Shown: positions 25,425 to 34,360, counted from the stretch's first letter. The stretch: DNA of 64,000 bases from Bacillus horti (GCF_030813115.1 NZ_JAUSTY010000010.1:1-64000), one strand, 5' to 3'. Translations and numbers: made by a program. Notes: generated by a model not told the origin, from the sequence alone.

Positions 25425-27116
25425 ATGCCTTACGAAGGGAAAACGGATTGGAAGTATGATGATGTTGTCACCGAGAGGGATTTGAATCGGATTGAGCAAT
25501 GCCTTGTGGATGTTACAGACAAGTCTGGGGATAATGAACATCGAATTACAGTAGTAGAAGAACAAATGGCGAGTCAATCTACTAAGGTAACAGAATTAAA
25601 GCAACGATATATCTTAACCGAAAACGCAACCCAAGTTCCTATTGGAATTCCTGAGTTTCATAGATTAACTGATTCTCTAACGGTTATTCTTAACTCAGTT
25701 GTGCTAACAGAAGGGGATCAGTATGAGGTTAGTGAGGATAATCAGTATATTATAGGAAACTTCAATGGTGAGGAAGATGTCCCTTCTTACTTTGAATTTA
25801 AAGTATTGAAGAACTTCGTTACTGATTTAGTTTTCTTTGATGGGTCAATTATTCAGGATGGAACAATATCTAAATCTAAATTACAGCAGAATGTTCAAGA
25901 TCAATTGGATAAAATTGATAACCTTGATGCTGAGAATGTCTATTTAGAAAGTCCTAACTTTACATCCACTAACGTACTTGGCGGATTAGAAGAACTTTTT
26001 CAACGTGGCGTTGATGTGAAAGAAGGGCTTGTGGAAAAGCTCAGCGCCATGAATGTCCCTGCTACCACAAGTGAAACGATAGACGAGCTTCTTCTGAAAA
26101 TATTAAATGTTTCAAAAGACGCAAATGCCACTACTGGTCAAGTATTAACAGGTAGATCATTTTATCAAGGTGGAGAGCGGCAAAATGGTGCGATGCCTAA
26201 CAGGGGGAACGTTAACCAAACGTTGACCCAACAAGGGCAGGAGTACACCGTCCAAAGCGGGTATCATGGCGGCGGTGGAAGGGTTAGAGCAAACATTAGT
26301 AATCTTTCTCCTGCAGTCATTAAAAAGAGTGAAAATGTGGGGGGAATAATTGGTACATTTACTGAAAAGAATCCTAGAACTGGATTCAATGCGTCAAATT
26401 CGTATGCAATATCAGCCCCACAATATACAGGTTATAAATTTTCCGATAACACTAGCTCTACAGCGCATAGCTTAAGGGTTAGCGACTGGAAAAAGGATAA
26501 CACAGGGATAACATTAAGAACCTCAAATGCCCCTTCTGCCAGTCAATATCCGTGCCAAATAACAAGGGTTGATGCTAATGGGAATTTGATTAGTACTATA
26601 AGTTTACCAAATACTTATTATGCGGGGGGTATTTTAACTTCTAATGATAGGGCATTTATTGCCGGCGGTACGTGGGGAGCTAGAAGAGAGCTAAGAGAAT
26701 TTGATTTAAGCGGAAACTTAATAGCAACGCACATTCCTTTTTCCGAAGATGATGCTGTTATAACCATTGGCGATATTGTATGGTCTGAGAGACAGGGAGG
26801 TTATATTTTTTATAAGCTTGCTAACCGTGGAGGACTTGTTAACCCACGTGTTGGATTTTATACAATTGACGGTACATTATTATCTCAAGTCTCTGGAAAC
26901 TATAGTTCTAATACGGAAGGTAGGTATGTTGCGTTTCTTTCAGAAGTTCTTTTTCTAATGGTTACAAAGTCTACTGAATCGGGAATTACCACGTATGTTT
27001 GGAGAAGAAGAAACGCAACAGGAAACGGTTGGAATGAAATCACTACAAATTATAGTAGTTGGTTAATGGAAGTATCAAGTATACCACATATGTTTATAAG
27101 TTATGGGAGGGAGTAA
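25425..27116 (+). CDS. Tail fibre / receptor-binding protein 1
   Basis: The 563-residue protein has an N-terminal baseplate-attachment region (WKYDDVVTERDLNRIEQCL) and a beta-rich shaft. A fibre module (GQVLTGRSFYQGGERQNGAM with MPNRGNVNQTL, about 240-265) recurs in Firmicute tail fibres. The C-terminal 200 residues have recurring DANGNLIST and FDLSGNLIATHIPF blades, suggesting a beta-propeller tip. It should determine target-cell recognition. It starts 2 bases after the preceding stop and is the first of two large fibre-like genes. Confidence 0.85.
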   Translation: MPYEGKTDWKYDDVVTERDLNRIEQCLVDVTDKSGDNEHRITVVEEQMASQSTKVTELKQRYILTENATQVPIGIPEFHRLTDSLTVILNSVVLTEGDQYEVSEDNQYIIGNFNGEEDVPSYFEFKVLKNFVTDLVFFDGSIIQDGTISKSKLQQNVQDQLDKIDNLDAENVYLESPNFTSTNVLGGLEELFQRGVDVKEGLVEKLSAMNVPATTSETIDELLLKILNVSKDANATTGQVLTGRSFYQGGERQNGAMPNRGNVNQTLTQQGQEYTVQSGYHGGGGRVRANISNLSPAVIKKSENVGGIIGTFTEKNPRTGFNASNSYAISAPQYTGYKFSDNTSSTAHSLRVSDWKKDNTGITLRTSNAPSASQYPCQITRVDANGNLISTISLPNTYYAGGILTSNDRAFIAGGTWGARRELREFDLSGNLIATHIPFSEDDAVITIGDIVWSERQGGYIFYKLANRGGLVNPRVGFYTIDGTLLSQVSGNYSSNTEGRYVAFLSEVLFLMVTKSTESGITTYVWRRRNATGNGWNEITTNYSSWLMEVSSIPHMFISYGRE

Positions 27117-27122
27117 AAAGAG

Positions 27123-27509
27123 ATGGTTATTATCAAACTGACAAATATAGTAGGCGGGGACGGAGCAATAGACTATAAAGGATTAGACCTTAGTTTAATT
27201 GTATCAGGAACGCAATTGTATGTAGGAGAAGGGCAAGATATGGTTGCATACTTTGTATACAAAGGTGATGAAGATTTAAGCGGAGATTTAAGCGGAGATT
27301 TAGCCATCATTACAGAAGAAGAGTATACACAGGTAAAAGCAGACTATGAGGAATACTTAAATAATCAACCTAAACCTATGAATCCTGAGGAAGAAATACA
27401 GCAACTTAAAATAGCTCTAGCAGAAATCGCAGAGGCGCATGAACAGGAAAAGACAGCTATGAAGCAAACACTTTCTGAGATCGCTGAAATGATTGGAGGT
27501 GAGAGCTAA
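27123..27509 (+). CDS. Small fibre-associated protein (XkdW-like)
   Basis: The 128-residue protein has a beta-type N-terminal half and a C-terminal coiled coil (EEIQQLKIALAEIAEAHEQE, about 89-108). Size and place match XkdW-like proteins between fibre genes. An internal 12-bp unit GATTTAAGCGGA is repeated 2.5 times at 27273-27302, encoding DLSGDLSGDL, a recent slippage expansion. It overlaps the next small gene by one base. Confidence 0.7.
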   Translation: MVIIKLTNIVGGDGAIDYKGLDLSLIVSGTQLYVGEGQDMVAYFVYKGDEDLSGDLSGDLAIITEEEYTQVKADYEEYLNNQPKPMNPEEEIQQLKIALAEIAEAHEQEKTAMKQTLSEIAEMIGGES

Positions 27510-27613
27510 TGGCTAGAATCTATGTGGATCTAATCAATAAGAACTTACGCACCATAGAGGACGTACCTCTAAGATGGAGAAAAGAAGCCAAGGAATTATT
27601 AGACGCTGAATAA
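27509..27613 (+). CDS. CD1375-like tiny tail-cluster protein
   Basis: The 34-residue protein (MARIYVDLINKNLRTIEDVP, then WRKEAKELLDAE) resembles CD1375/XkdX-type micro-proteins found after fibre genes in Clostridium and Bacillus tail clusters. The ATG overlaps the previous stop (TAATG), with GGAGGTGAGAG upstream. Coding is supported by coupling and family-like sequence; function is unknown. Confidence 0.75.
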   Translation: MARIYVDLINKNLRTIEDVPLRWRKEAKELLDAE

Positions 27614-27669
27614 GCGTTATTTTTTTATCCTCTTTTAAAATTAGAATATTAATTAAAAGGAGTGAAACA

Positions 27670-30441
27670 ATGATCGGGCAGGTAACAGAAAGGGAGCTAA
27701 CACCAAATTTAAGAGAAAAGTTAACCAATATTGAATCTGAATTAACTTCTCTACAACTAACTCCACTAGCTTTAGCTCATGGGATAAATATAGTCGAGTC
27801 AGAAACTGATACACTTACGAACATACCATACATTAAGGGGAGGACAATAGTAAATCATGTCCCGTTGTTTGATAGTGGCTTGTGGGAAAAACATGCCAAC
27901 GCATCATTTGATAGCGCTACAAAAATGAGGTTAGATAGTACTGGGGTGTCAGGAACACTAGTTTCATATATATTCTTAGATTTAAAATCAAATACAACAT
28001 ATACTATATCTTCTGTCACATCTGGTAGAGTAATGATAAGGGAAGGCCATGATACAAATGGATTTACCCTAGGTCAAATTCAGAAGAGTGAGTTAGGGTA
28101 TAAAACCGTAACTTTCCATACACTTTCAGAAAGCAAAATTACAATCCGTTTGGATAATGAAAGTATTTCTAACGAAGTTTTGACCTTTGAGAATATTTCT
28201 CTAGTAGAAGGAGCTGAACCTAAAGAATTTGTTAGAGGATTTCAGCCTATACGCAATCCTATGTTTACAGCACATGGTAAAAACATCACTGAGGGAATAT
28301 TGCCCACCAGTACTTCACATAGTAATGCTACTGTAATTAGAGAGAGTGTAGATTCAATAGTGTTGGAGTGGTCTGGTGGCTTCGATTATGATGTTGTAAA
28401 TCGAAATGTCTCTCCAAATACTAATTATGTCTTATCGTTTAATTTTGAACCTTTAATAATAGATGATGTTACTCAGAGTCAAATTAGAGCTTATGTATTG
28501 AATACAGAGGGAGAAGAAGTGTTAACCACAGGTACTGGTAGATATGAGCTAGTATTCAATTCATTAAACAGGAATCGAATATTGATTCGGATTAATAGAC
28601 GTGGAGGAATTTCTGAAAATCCCAATGGTAGAGTTAGAATTTCAAATGTACAATTAGAATTAGGTACAGAAGCTACACCTTTTGAACCTGCAAAGAAGTC
28701 ACATATGTATCTTTCTGACGTAACACTGGCATCTAATGAAGATGGCTCGGTTTATGATGAACTTCGACCTGGTGGTGACGTAGTGAAGAGGTTCAAACAT
28801 AAGGTTTTGGACGGGACACTTCCTTGGGTATCAGGTACAAACTTTGTTGGTTACACATCTGTAAGATTAACAGATGCATTAATCTCTATAGGACAAGCGT
28901 ATTCTGGACTGGTAGGTTCTTTTCTTCAAAACTTTTCTAGTCTAATTATAAAGCGACTAGGAAGCATTAGTGAAAAAAATGGAGCTATTGAGGAATATCA
29001 ATGGACAACTGGGGGTACTTTTCAAATATTTTTGCCAAATGCACAGACAGGTTGGGGAGACAACTACACACCTACAGCTGGTGAAATTAAAGCTTACTTT
29101 AATGGGTGGAGGATGTATCAAAATGAAAGTGGGGAAGGAACTCCTTACAATGGAACTGGAATTAGAGCATGGAACAAATTAGATCCATCTTCTCCTTCAG
29201 GAGTTCAGGTAGGATCAGGTACGTTAACTCTACCCACTGATAAAAATGACAACCCAAATTGGCAACCTTACAAACTCCAATACCAATTAGCACACCCTAG
29301 GGTTGAAAAGGTTAATCCTATTGGTAGAATCCAACTCCATGAAGGTAACAATCATATTGAAATCGGTGAGGGTATTGTTGTTAGGGAGAAAGCTAATCCA
29401 GCATCACTAGTCGGTGGAGATGGCACAGTATGGATTAATAACTCACATGCCTCTCTTACTAAAACCCGCCTAAATGTCCGTGCCTTCTATATACTTGATG
29501 TCTATAAAAATGGAAAAGCTGATCCTACATGGACTATCCGTCAACTGAGAGGGGATGCTTTTGGAAATGCAAATGCGAGTTCGAATATTACGAGAGGGTA
29601 CGACCCTACAGCAGTCTATTACGTTCAATATATAGCTGTACCATATGAATTTTCAGCACAAGTTACAGAAGTTGAAACTAGTTATCCAGCAAATCTTTCT
29701 AGTAAGATAAATCAGCATAGTGGGTTGTTGGGTAATATAAGTGAACGAGTAGGGGTAAACGAAAAGGTAACATCCGAGCTTTTTACCTCTGTCGATAGTC
29801 TAAAAAGAGGTGTGCGTTCTAGGATTATCGGCAAAGGAGGAACAGTTGAAGGAACGCATCCAAACAGCAATCAAGAACTGCTTAACGGAATCGAAAGTAT
29901 TGAAATGTCGGCGTTAATGTCTAATACATTAATAGGCACTACTGCTATTGGTGCAAATAATATTAATGCATATGCTTCCCCTACTTTAACTCCAGAGCAA
30001 ATTATTTATTTCACATATTCCGTTGGTACTGGTAGTTTAGGTAATGCAAACTGGACTAGTAGAGTTATGGTAGAGTGTAATATAACCCCTACAGGAGCCG
30101 TTAATTTTTCAAGATATACAGCAGCTGATTTTCCTATTTTTATAGCTTATCAAATTTTCAGTTTCAGAAATTTAAAGAAAGTTTTACGAGGTAGTGCATT
30201 GGTGAGTCCACAACAAACTGGCTGGCTACCTCACTTAATTACCTTACCTCAAAATGTTAACAGGTTAAGATCATTTGTTTTAGCAACTCTAAGTCCTGCA
30301 GAAGCATCTACAAGATCATATACTGCTGGACAAATGTATAGAGCTTTTTTAGATAGTAATACAGGCTTGAGAGTTGATTTTTATGCAGGAACTTTAAATA
30401 CGGAATGGAAAATTAATTATCAAATTGTTGAATTTCTTTAA
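27670..30441 (+). CDS. Large tail fibre / receptor-binding protein 2
   Basis: The 923-residue protein has a helical N-terminal trimerisation-type segment (LTPNLREKLTNIESELTSL). Two successive beta-sandwich, carbohydrate-binding-like modules follow (about 60-205 and 205-345, each ending in the motif NISLVEGAEPKEF or NVQLELGTEATPFEP). Then come a long beta region and a distinct C-terminal domain from about 770. It is a second candidate receptor-binding or cell-wall-binding fibre. AAAAGGAGTGAAACA precedes the ATG. AT content is higher than in the baseplate genes by eye, consistent with exchange. Confidence 0.8.
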   Translation: MIGQVTERELTPNLREKLTNIESELTSLQLTPLALAHGINIVESETDTLTNIPYIKGRTIVNHVPLFDSGLWEKHANASFDSATKMRLDSTGVSGTLVSYIFLDLKSNTTYTISSVTSGRVMIREGHDTNGFTLGQIQKSELGYKTVTFHTLSESKITIRLDNESISNEVLTFENISLVEGAEPKEFVRGFQPIRNPMFTAHGKNITEGILPTSTSHSNATVIRESVDSIVLEWSGGFDYDVVNRNVSPNTNYVLSFNFEPLIIDDVTQSQIRAYVLNTEGEEVLTTGTGRYELVFNSLNRNRILIRINRRGGISENPNGRVRISNVQLELGTEATPFEPAKKSHMYLSDVTLASNEDGSVYDELRPGGDVVKRFKHKVLDGTLPWVSGTNFVGYTSVRLTDALISIGQAYSGLVGSFLQNFSSLIIKRLGSISEKNGAIEEYQWTTGGTFQIFLPNAQTGWGDNYTPTAGEIKAYFNGWRMYQNESGEGTPYNGTGIRAWNKLDPSSPSGVQVGSGTLTLPTDKNDNPNWQPYKLQYQLAHPRVEKVNPIGRIQLHEGNNHIEIGEGIVVREKANPASLVGGDGTVWINNSHASLTKTRLNVRAFYILDVYKNGKADPTWTIRQLRGDAFGNANASSNITRGYDPTAVYYVQYIAVPYEFSAQVTEVETSYPANLSSKINQHSGLLGNISERVGVNEKVTSELFTSVDSLKRGVRSRIIGKGGTVEGTHPNSNQELLNGIESIEMSALMSNTLIGTTAIGANNINAYASPTLTPEQIIYFTYSVGTGSLGNANWTSRVMVECNITPTGAVNFSRYTAADFPIFIAYQIFSFRNLKKVLRGSALVSPQQTGWLPHLITLPQNVNRLRSFVLATLSPAEASTRSYTAGQMYRAFLDSNTGLRVDFYAGTLNTEWKINYQIVEFL

Positions 30442-30457
30442 AAAGCAGGTGGAATTT

Positions 30458-30892
30458 ATGTCAAAAGAATATAGAGAATATTGCTATGCTCATATCAATG
30501 AAGATGGGTGGGCATGGATGACTGAATGTTTACATTCACCAAGAGAAATCATGGATAAACAAATTATCCCATTTAAAGTCACAAAAAATCTCAGTCAAAA
30601 CTGGTACCAATCAAGACATTACAACTTTGAAACAAGTGAGTGGGAGGAAAGGCATATTTTTCCTACCCAATATTCTGAAGAGATTCCACTTGAGCAGCGT
30701 ATCCAACATCTAGAGGATGAAAATGCTGAACTTCTTTTGAAATCTGCCATTCAAGAGATGAGTATAAGTGATGTGCAAAATGATAATGCAGAATTGCTTT
30801 TTAAATCTTCTAAACATGATTTAACTTTAGAGCGTATTCAAAATGAAAATACAGAAATTATGTTCAAATTAGCTAAATTGGAGGTGGAATAA
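30458..30892 (+). CDS. Fibre-associated coiled-coil protein
   Basis: The 144-residue product has an aromatic-rich N-terminal half (EYREYCYAHINEDGWAWMTE). Its C-terminal half has three diverged repeats of DENAELLLKSAIQEMSI type, spaced about 21 residues and predicted coiled coil. The ATG at 30458 follows GCAGGTGGA; an earlier in-frame start overlapping the fibre gene has no site. Possibly a fibre chaperone or shaft protein; not recognised. Confidence 0.7.
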   Translation: MSKEYREYCYAHINEDGWAWMTECLHSPREIMDKQIIPFKVTKNLSQNWYQSRHYNFETSEWEERHIFPTQYSEEIPLEQRIQHLEDENAELLLKSAIQEMSISDVQNDNAELLFKSSKHDLTLERIQNENTEIMFKLAKLEVE

Positions 30893-31041
30893 TGTTTAAT
30901 TCAATTAAAAGACATTACGATAGTGGTAGGTATAGTAATGATCCAAGCAGCGATAGATGGGTTGGAGTATTTGTTCAAGCTGGATGGATTACAAAAGTAG
31001 AGTATTTCACTATCACACAGGATGAATATCCTGAAATTTGA
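30892..31041 (+). CDS. xkdX: XkdX family protein
   Basis: The 49-residue protein is MFNSIKRHYDSGRYSND followed by VGVFVQAGWITKVEYFTIT, the XkdX signature (VxxFVxxGWITxxEYxxIT). XkdX micro-proteins end the tail-fibre block in PBSX. The ATG overlaps the preceding stop (TAATG), with GGAGGTGG upstream, so it is translationally coupled. Confidence 0.85.
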   Translation: MFNSIKRHYDSGRYSNDPSSDRWVGVFVQAGWITKVEYFTITQDEYPEI

Positions 31042-31076
31042 TTAGAGTAAAAGATTGGGATTAATTAATTATAATC

Positions 31077-31122
31077 AAAAGAGAACTTGTAAGGGGATCA
31101 ATCCTCTAAAAGTTCTCTTTTT
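31077..31122 (+). terminator. Terminator at the end of the structural tail genes
   Basis: AAAAGAGAACTT (31077-31088) pairs with AAGTTCTCTTTT (31110-31121). A second hairpin, CAAGAGTC with GACTCTTG, lies at about 31200-31229. The remaining AT-rich interval to the holin at 31424 holds short repeats of CTATCTAATTAT type and no gene. The lysis genes may thus have their own promoter. Confidence 0.8.
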
Positions 31123-31423
31123 ACATGCACTATTTTAGAATCTACCTATAGATTTTTAATCTATTAGAAAGATATTACCAACAGCATATCAACAGAAATA
31201 CAAGAGTCCTCTAACGAGCGACTCTTGTATATTTATTTTAAGCAAAAATGGGGATAGCACTTTAAAATAACCTATTGAGCACCGTGTACGTATCTAGGCA
31301 ACTATCTAATTATTAAGCTATTCAAGCAATTATCAAATCAACAGAGCTACGAAAGCAATTATCTATTATCTAACTATCTCAATTATAGGAAACTCAATAC
31401 TAACTAAAAAAGGAGTGAAACAA

Positions 31424-31822
31424 ATGGAAACCATACTAAAAGTAATAGTAGGCTTTACTGGCGCATCAATTAGCTACCTATGGGGGGAGTGGACAGCATT
31501 GCTAAATGTGTTATTTGTACTGGTCATCATTGATTACATCAGCGGTTTGGTAGCGTCGGGCTTTGAAGGGAAAATAAGTAGCAATACAGGCATGAAGGGG
31601 ATTGCCAAAAAAGTTTTTATCTTCGCCATCGTGGCGATTGCTCACCTTGTAGATACAGCGTTGGGGGAGAGTCACCTTTTCCGGGACGCAGCGATTTTCT
31701 TCTATATTGCCAACGAATTAATTTCAATCATTGAAAATGGGGGAAGAATGGGAGTCCCTATTCCACCAGGTATTCAAAAAGCTGTTGAAGTGCTAAAAAG
31801 AAAGGGAGAAAGAGATGCTTAA
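31424..31822 (+). CDS. Holin, phage phi LC3/TcdE (toxin secretion/phage lysis) family
   Basis: The 132-residue protein has several hydrophobic helices (LLNVLFVLVIIDYISGLVAS near 25-45) and the family motif NELISIIENGGRMGVPIP. It forms membrane holes for endolysin release. The ATG at 31424 is preferred over GTG at 31415, which overlaps the AAGGAG site. The stop overlaps the amidase start by 8 bases, so the two are coupled. Needed to release tail particles by lysing the producer. Confidence 0.93.
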   Translation: METILKVIVGFTGASISYLWGEWTALLNVLFVLVIIDYISGLVASGFEGKISSNTGMKGIAKKVFIFAIVAIAHLVDTALGESHLFRDAAIFFYIANELISIIENGGRMGVPIPPGIQKAVEVLKRKGERDA

Positions 31823-32546
31823 GCTAATGCTAGACCCCGGTCATGGGGGAAAGGATCCAGGTGCTGTTGCTAACGGACTACAAGAAAAAAACCTAGTTTT
31901 AACTATCTGCCAGCAGATCAAGTCAATTCTGCTTCATGAGTACGAAGGAGTAACCGTTAAGCTAACAAGAGAAACGGATGTGTTCCATGAATTGAGTACT
32001 AGAGCAAAAATGGCAAACGATTGGGGAGCAGACTATTTTATGTCTATCCATGTGAATGCAGGCGGAGGGACAGGCTTTGAATCCTTTATCCATCAGTCTA
32101 GAAGCTCTGTTTCTGTAGCTACTCAGAATGTGATTCATGATGAAATTGTTCGAGAGCTAGGGAACGTAACCAATCGCGGGAAAAAGGTGGCAAACTTTAG
32201 TGTGCTACGAGGAACACAAATGCCTGCTATTTTAACAGAGTGCTTGTTTATTGACCATCCTTTAGACTCTACTAAGCTAAAAAGTAGCTCATACCTTCAA
32301 CAGATAGCAAGAGGACATGCGAACGGTATAGTTAAGGCTTTTGGACTGAAAAAGAAAGCAGCTAATGGGGCAGGGGCAGCAAACTCAGGAAATGACCCTA
32401 AATTAGTCTCTGCCATTGAAAAATTACACAAAGCAGGAATCATTAGCTCTCCAGATTATTGGCTCCAAAATGCCAAAACGGGTAAAACAGTCCGCGGGGA
32501 TTACGCAGCAGCTTTGATCCAGAGAATGACAGATCAGTTTTTTTAA
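31815..32546 (+). CDS. N-acetylmuramoyl-L-alanine amidase (Amidase_3 endolysin)
   Basis: The 243-residue zinc amidase starts LMLDPGHGGKDPGA, with the first zinc His in DPGHGG. It continues with Glu in GLQEKNL, the second His in SIHVNAGG, and catalytic Glu in ILTECLFIDH. The C-terminal 60 residues (AIEKLHKAGIISSPDYWL) resemble a small wall-binding helical domain. There is no signal peptide, fitting holin-dependent export. It ends the tail cluster; 73 bases follow before the convergent hicB gene. Confidence 0.95.
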   Translation: MLKLMLDPGHGGKDPGAVANGLQEKNLVLTICQQIKSILLHEYEGVTVKLTRETDVFHELSTRAKMANDWGADYFMSIHVNAGGGTGFESFIHQSRSSVSVATQNVIHDEIVRELGNVTNRGKKVANFSVLRGTQMPAILTECLFIDHPLDSTKLKSSSYLQQIARGHANGIVKAFGLKKKAANGAGAANSGNDPKLVSAIEKLHKAGIISSPDYWLQNAKTGKTVRGDYAAALIQRMTDQFF

Positions 32547-32619
32547 TAAATCTATTGTTGACCTCATCACTTTTACTATGAATCTAATATAGTACTTTGC
32601 CCTTGGTGTGCTTACTCAA

Positions 32620-33036
32620 CTAGATAGGATCTTTCGTACGAATATTTAAACGCTGTTTTAAAGCATATTGAAGCAATTGAGAGAAATTAATATCTGCTTC
32701 CTCGGCGGCATCGTTTAGCCATTTAGGAATCGTTAGAGTTTTCTTAATTGCTTTATTCTCCATCTCATCCCGAATAATGTCTGTTGTAACCTGAATCATA
32801 ATTACTAAAGCGTTAGAGTTTTTTGGTAAATTTGACTCAGAAGGTTCGGGTATATCTTCACCATCCTCTTCTAAGGCGTATAAATATCCTGCTAATACAT
32901 CTTTAGCCATATACATGGACTCTTTAAAGTTGGATCCTTCTGTTATGCAGCCAGGGAGATCAGGGAATGTGATAGTAAAGTCATTTTCTCCATCAATACC
33001 TCTTTCAAATAATGCTGGAAAAACGTAATTACTCAT
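32620..33036 (-). CDS. hicB: HicB-family antitoxin
   Basis: The 138-residue protein has an N-terminal HicB fold (FPDLPGCITEGSNFKESM). Its C-terminal ribbon-helix-helix-like DNA-binding part reads TLTIPKWLNDAAEEADINFS. In the usual order hicA precedes hicB; here only a 26-codon hicA remnant is left just upstream, with AAAAAAGGAG serving hicB. The gene lies downstream of an AimR-like gene on the same strand and converges with the tail-cluster amidase. An antitoxin without its toxin may act as a solitary repressor or be a decaying relic. Confidence 0.88.
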   Translation of the reverse strand: MSNYVFPALFERGIDGENDFTITFPDLPGCITEGSNFKESMYMAKDVLAGYLYALEEDGEDIPEPSESNLPKNSNALVIMIQVTTDIIRDEMENKAIKKTLTIPKWLNDAAEEADINFSQLLQYALKQRLNIRTKDPI

Positions 33037-33052
33037 TATATGAACTCCTTTT

Positions 33053-33130
33053 TTAATCTAATATTCCTGCTTGCTTAAGTATTGATTTTATACTTCCAAT
33101 CTTATGATCTTTTCTAACAGTTAAACCCTC
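33053..33130 (-). pseudogene. hicA toxin remnant (C-terminal fragment)
   Basis: In frame before hicB, the sequence LTVRKDHKIGSIKSILKQAG can be read, followed by ILD and a stop. This matches the C-terminal GTLKSILRQAGI-type end of HicA. An in-frame TAG at 33131-33133 ends the homology upstream, and no start codon with the catalytic His part remains. The N-terminal half was deleted, probably when the flanking AimR-like gene arrived. Confidence 0.75.
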
Positions 33131-33175
33131 CTACCTGAGGGCATACATAGAAAGATGTACCTAGTCAGAAAAATC

Positions 33176-34360
33176 CTAACCAAATACATCAACAAGCTCT
33201 TCAGTTGGCTTACGCCTTAACAGCACTTTAAGGATCTCATTATTCTCTTCTAATCTTGACAGCTCCTCTACTGGTAAACGCAAATGGAAGTAATCATTCA
33301 TGCTCAAAAAGTGATCTATGGATAGATAATAGTGCTCAGCATCCTCAGATATTAATCCCTTGTAGTACCAGTAGAAGGCTTTTTCCCGAGTACAAAGCTT
33401 ATCCACATTTAGACTTGAAAGTAGTGTTTCAGCGATATTTTTATTATCCGTGCGAATGAAGTGGTAGATATAATTGGTGAAATCATGTTCATTTTCTATG
33501 TTTCTAGGGGGTTTTTGTTCGATTTTCCAGTATGAATTCATGTAGGAAATAAGCTGTTCAACCTCTTTAATATGTACGGAATCAGATAGGTGTTTGTAAC
33601 CCTCTAGCGCTCTATTAAAATGAATCAAAGCCTCCTGATAATCATCATACATGTACGAGTAACCCAACAGATGATAGGCTCTTATTTTTGCGTTTTCAAA
33701 GTAATCCTGTTCAATAATGGCTCTAGTGTAGGCTCTAAGCTTCTCTGAATGTCTTGCATACATGGTAATGGTACTCATAATAAATCCAAGGCGGATTTTA
33801 AATGCGTTTCTCATGAAGCTGCTTTTTATCTTTTTTATAAGTTTGTCCGTATTTTTAATATGTAGCAAAACACTCTGCTTTTCTTCTAATTCTATGTATA
33901 TGTAGGCTTTTAATAGCCCTTTCAAAACCTGCATCTCTAATTCCTTCGGCTTAAAAATCTCTACTTGTTGAAGCAACTCGATTGGATCTGTTTCCCTATC
34001 CTTACGTAATTGAACTAAATGGTACATTCCAGCCCATTCTTTATCCATGTGGTTCAAGGAGGAAGACAATCTCTCTAAAACAATAGTAAAAGGAGCATAA
34101 AGTTGATTAAGTAAACAATATTCCAAAGCAAATCTTGCATTTCGGGTCTTTTGTGAAAGGATGTATTCAGTCATCAAAGCTGTTTCTTCTTTTGGGTACA
34201 AGTATTTGATTAGCTTTAAAGCCGCTTCAAAATTAATATCTTCATAACCGTGTAGAAACCTAGAAGTTGAAGATTCACTTAAGCCTGATATATGGGCTAA
34301 TTGGCGTTGGCCTAGTTTTTTTTGTTCTTTAAGTGTTTGGAGAATTCGTTCTCGGAGCAC
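33176..34360 (-). CDS. AimR-like peptide-responsive regulator (copy 2)
   Basis: This protein of about 394 residues has an N-terminal HTH (QRQLAHISGLSESSTSRFLHG) and helical TPR-like repeats. It is paralogous to the genes at 586 and 34765. The GTG at 34360 is chosen because it aligns with the MLRERIL start of the paralogues and AAAGGAGG lies 10 bases upstream. A longer reading to 34396 runs through that site. Downstream there is no convincing pre-pheromone gene; a 22-codon hydrophobic frame (33121-33189) overlaps its end but lacks a ribosome site. It shares a promoter segment with copy 3. Confidence 0.77.
   Translation of the reverse strand: MLRERILQTLKEQKKLGQRQLAHISGLSESSTSRFLHGYEDINFEAALKLIKYLYPKEETALMTEYILSQKTRNARFALEYCLLNQLYAPFTIVLERLSSSLNHMDKEWAGMYHLVQLRKDRETDPIELLQQVEIFKPKELEMQVLKGLLKAYIYIELEEKQSVLLHIKNTDKLIKKIKSSFMRNAFKIRLGFIMSTITMYARHSEKLRAYTRAIIEQDYFENAKIRAYHLLGYSYMYDDYQEALIHFNRALEGYKHLSDSVHIKEVEQLISYMNSYWKIEQKPPRNIENEHDFTNYIYHFIRTDNKNIAETLLSSLNVDKLCTREKAFYWYYKGLISEDAEHYYLSIDHFLSMNDYFHLRLPVEELSRLEENNEILKVLLRRKPTEELVDVFG

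Noticed and set aside
14145-32546. Complete PBSX-type prophage
   Set aside because: The gene order matches the PBSX tail, but terminase, portal, scaffold and capsid genes are absent and regulators directly precede the tail terminator gene.
14145-32546. Extracellular contractile injection system or type VI secretion
   Set aside because: No AAA+ ATPase, no eCIS-specific tube/cap genes and no toxin cargo are seen. The XkdK/M/N/O/P-U set with holin and amidase is of phage-tail type.
33121-33189. 22-codon hydrophobic frame overlapping the end of AimR-like copy 2 as a second pheromone gene
   Set aside because: It has no ribosome site and ends in a basic SGRRV tail without a clear secretion signal plus mature part; more likely a chance frame.
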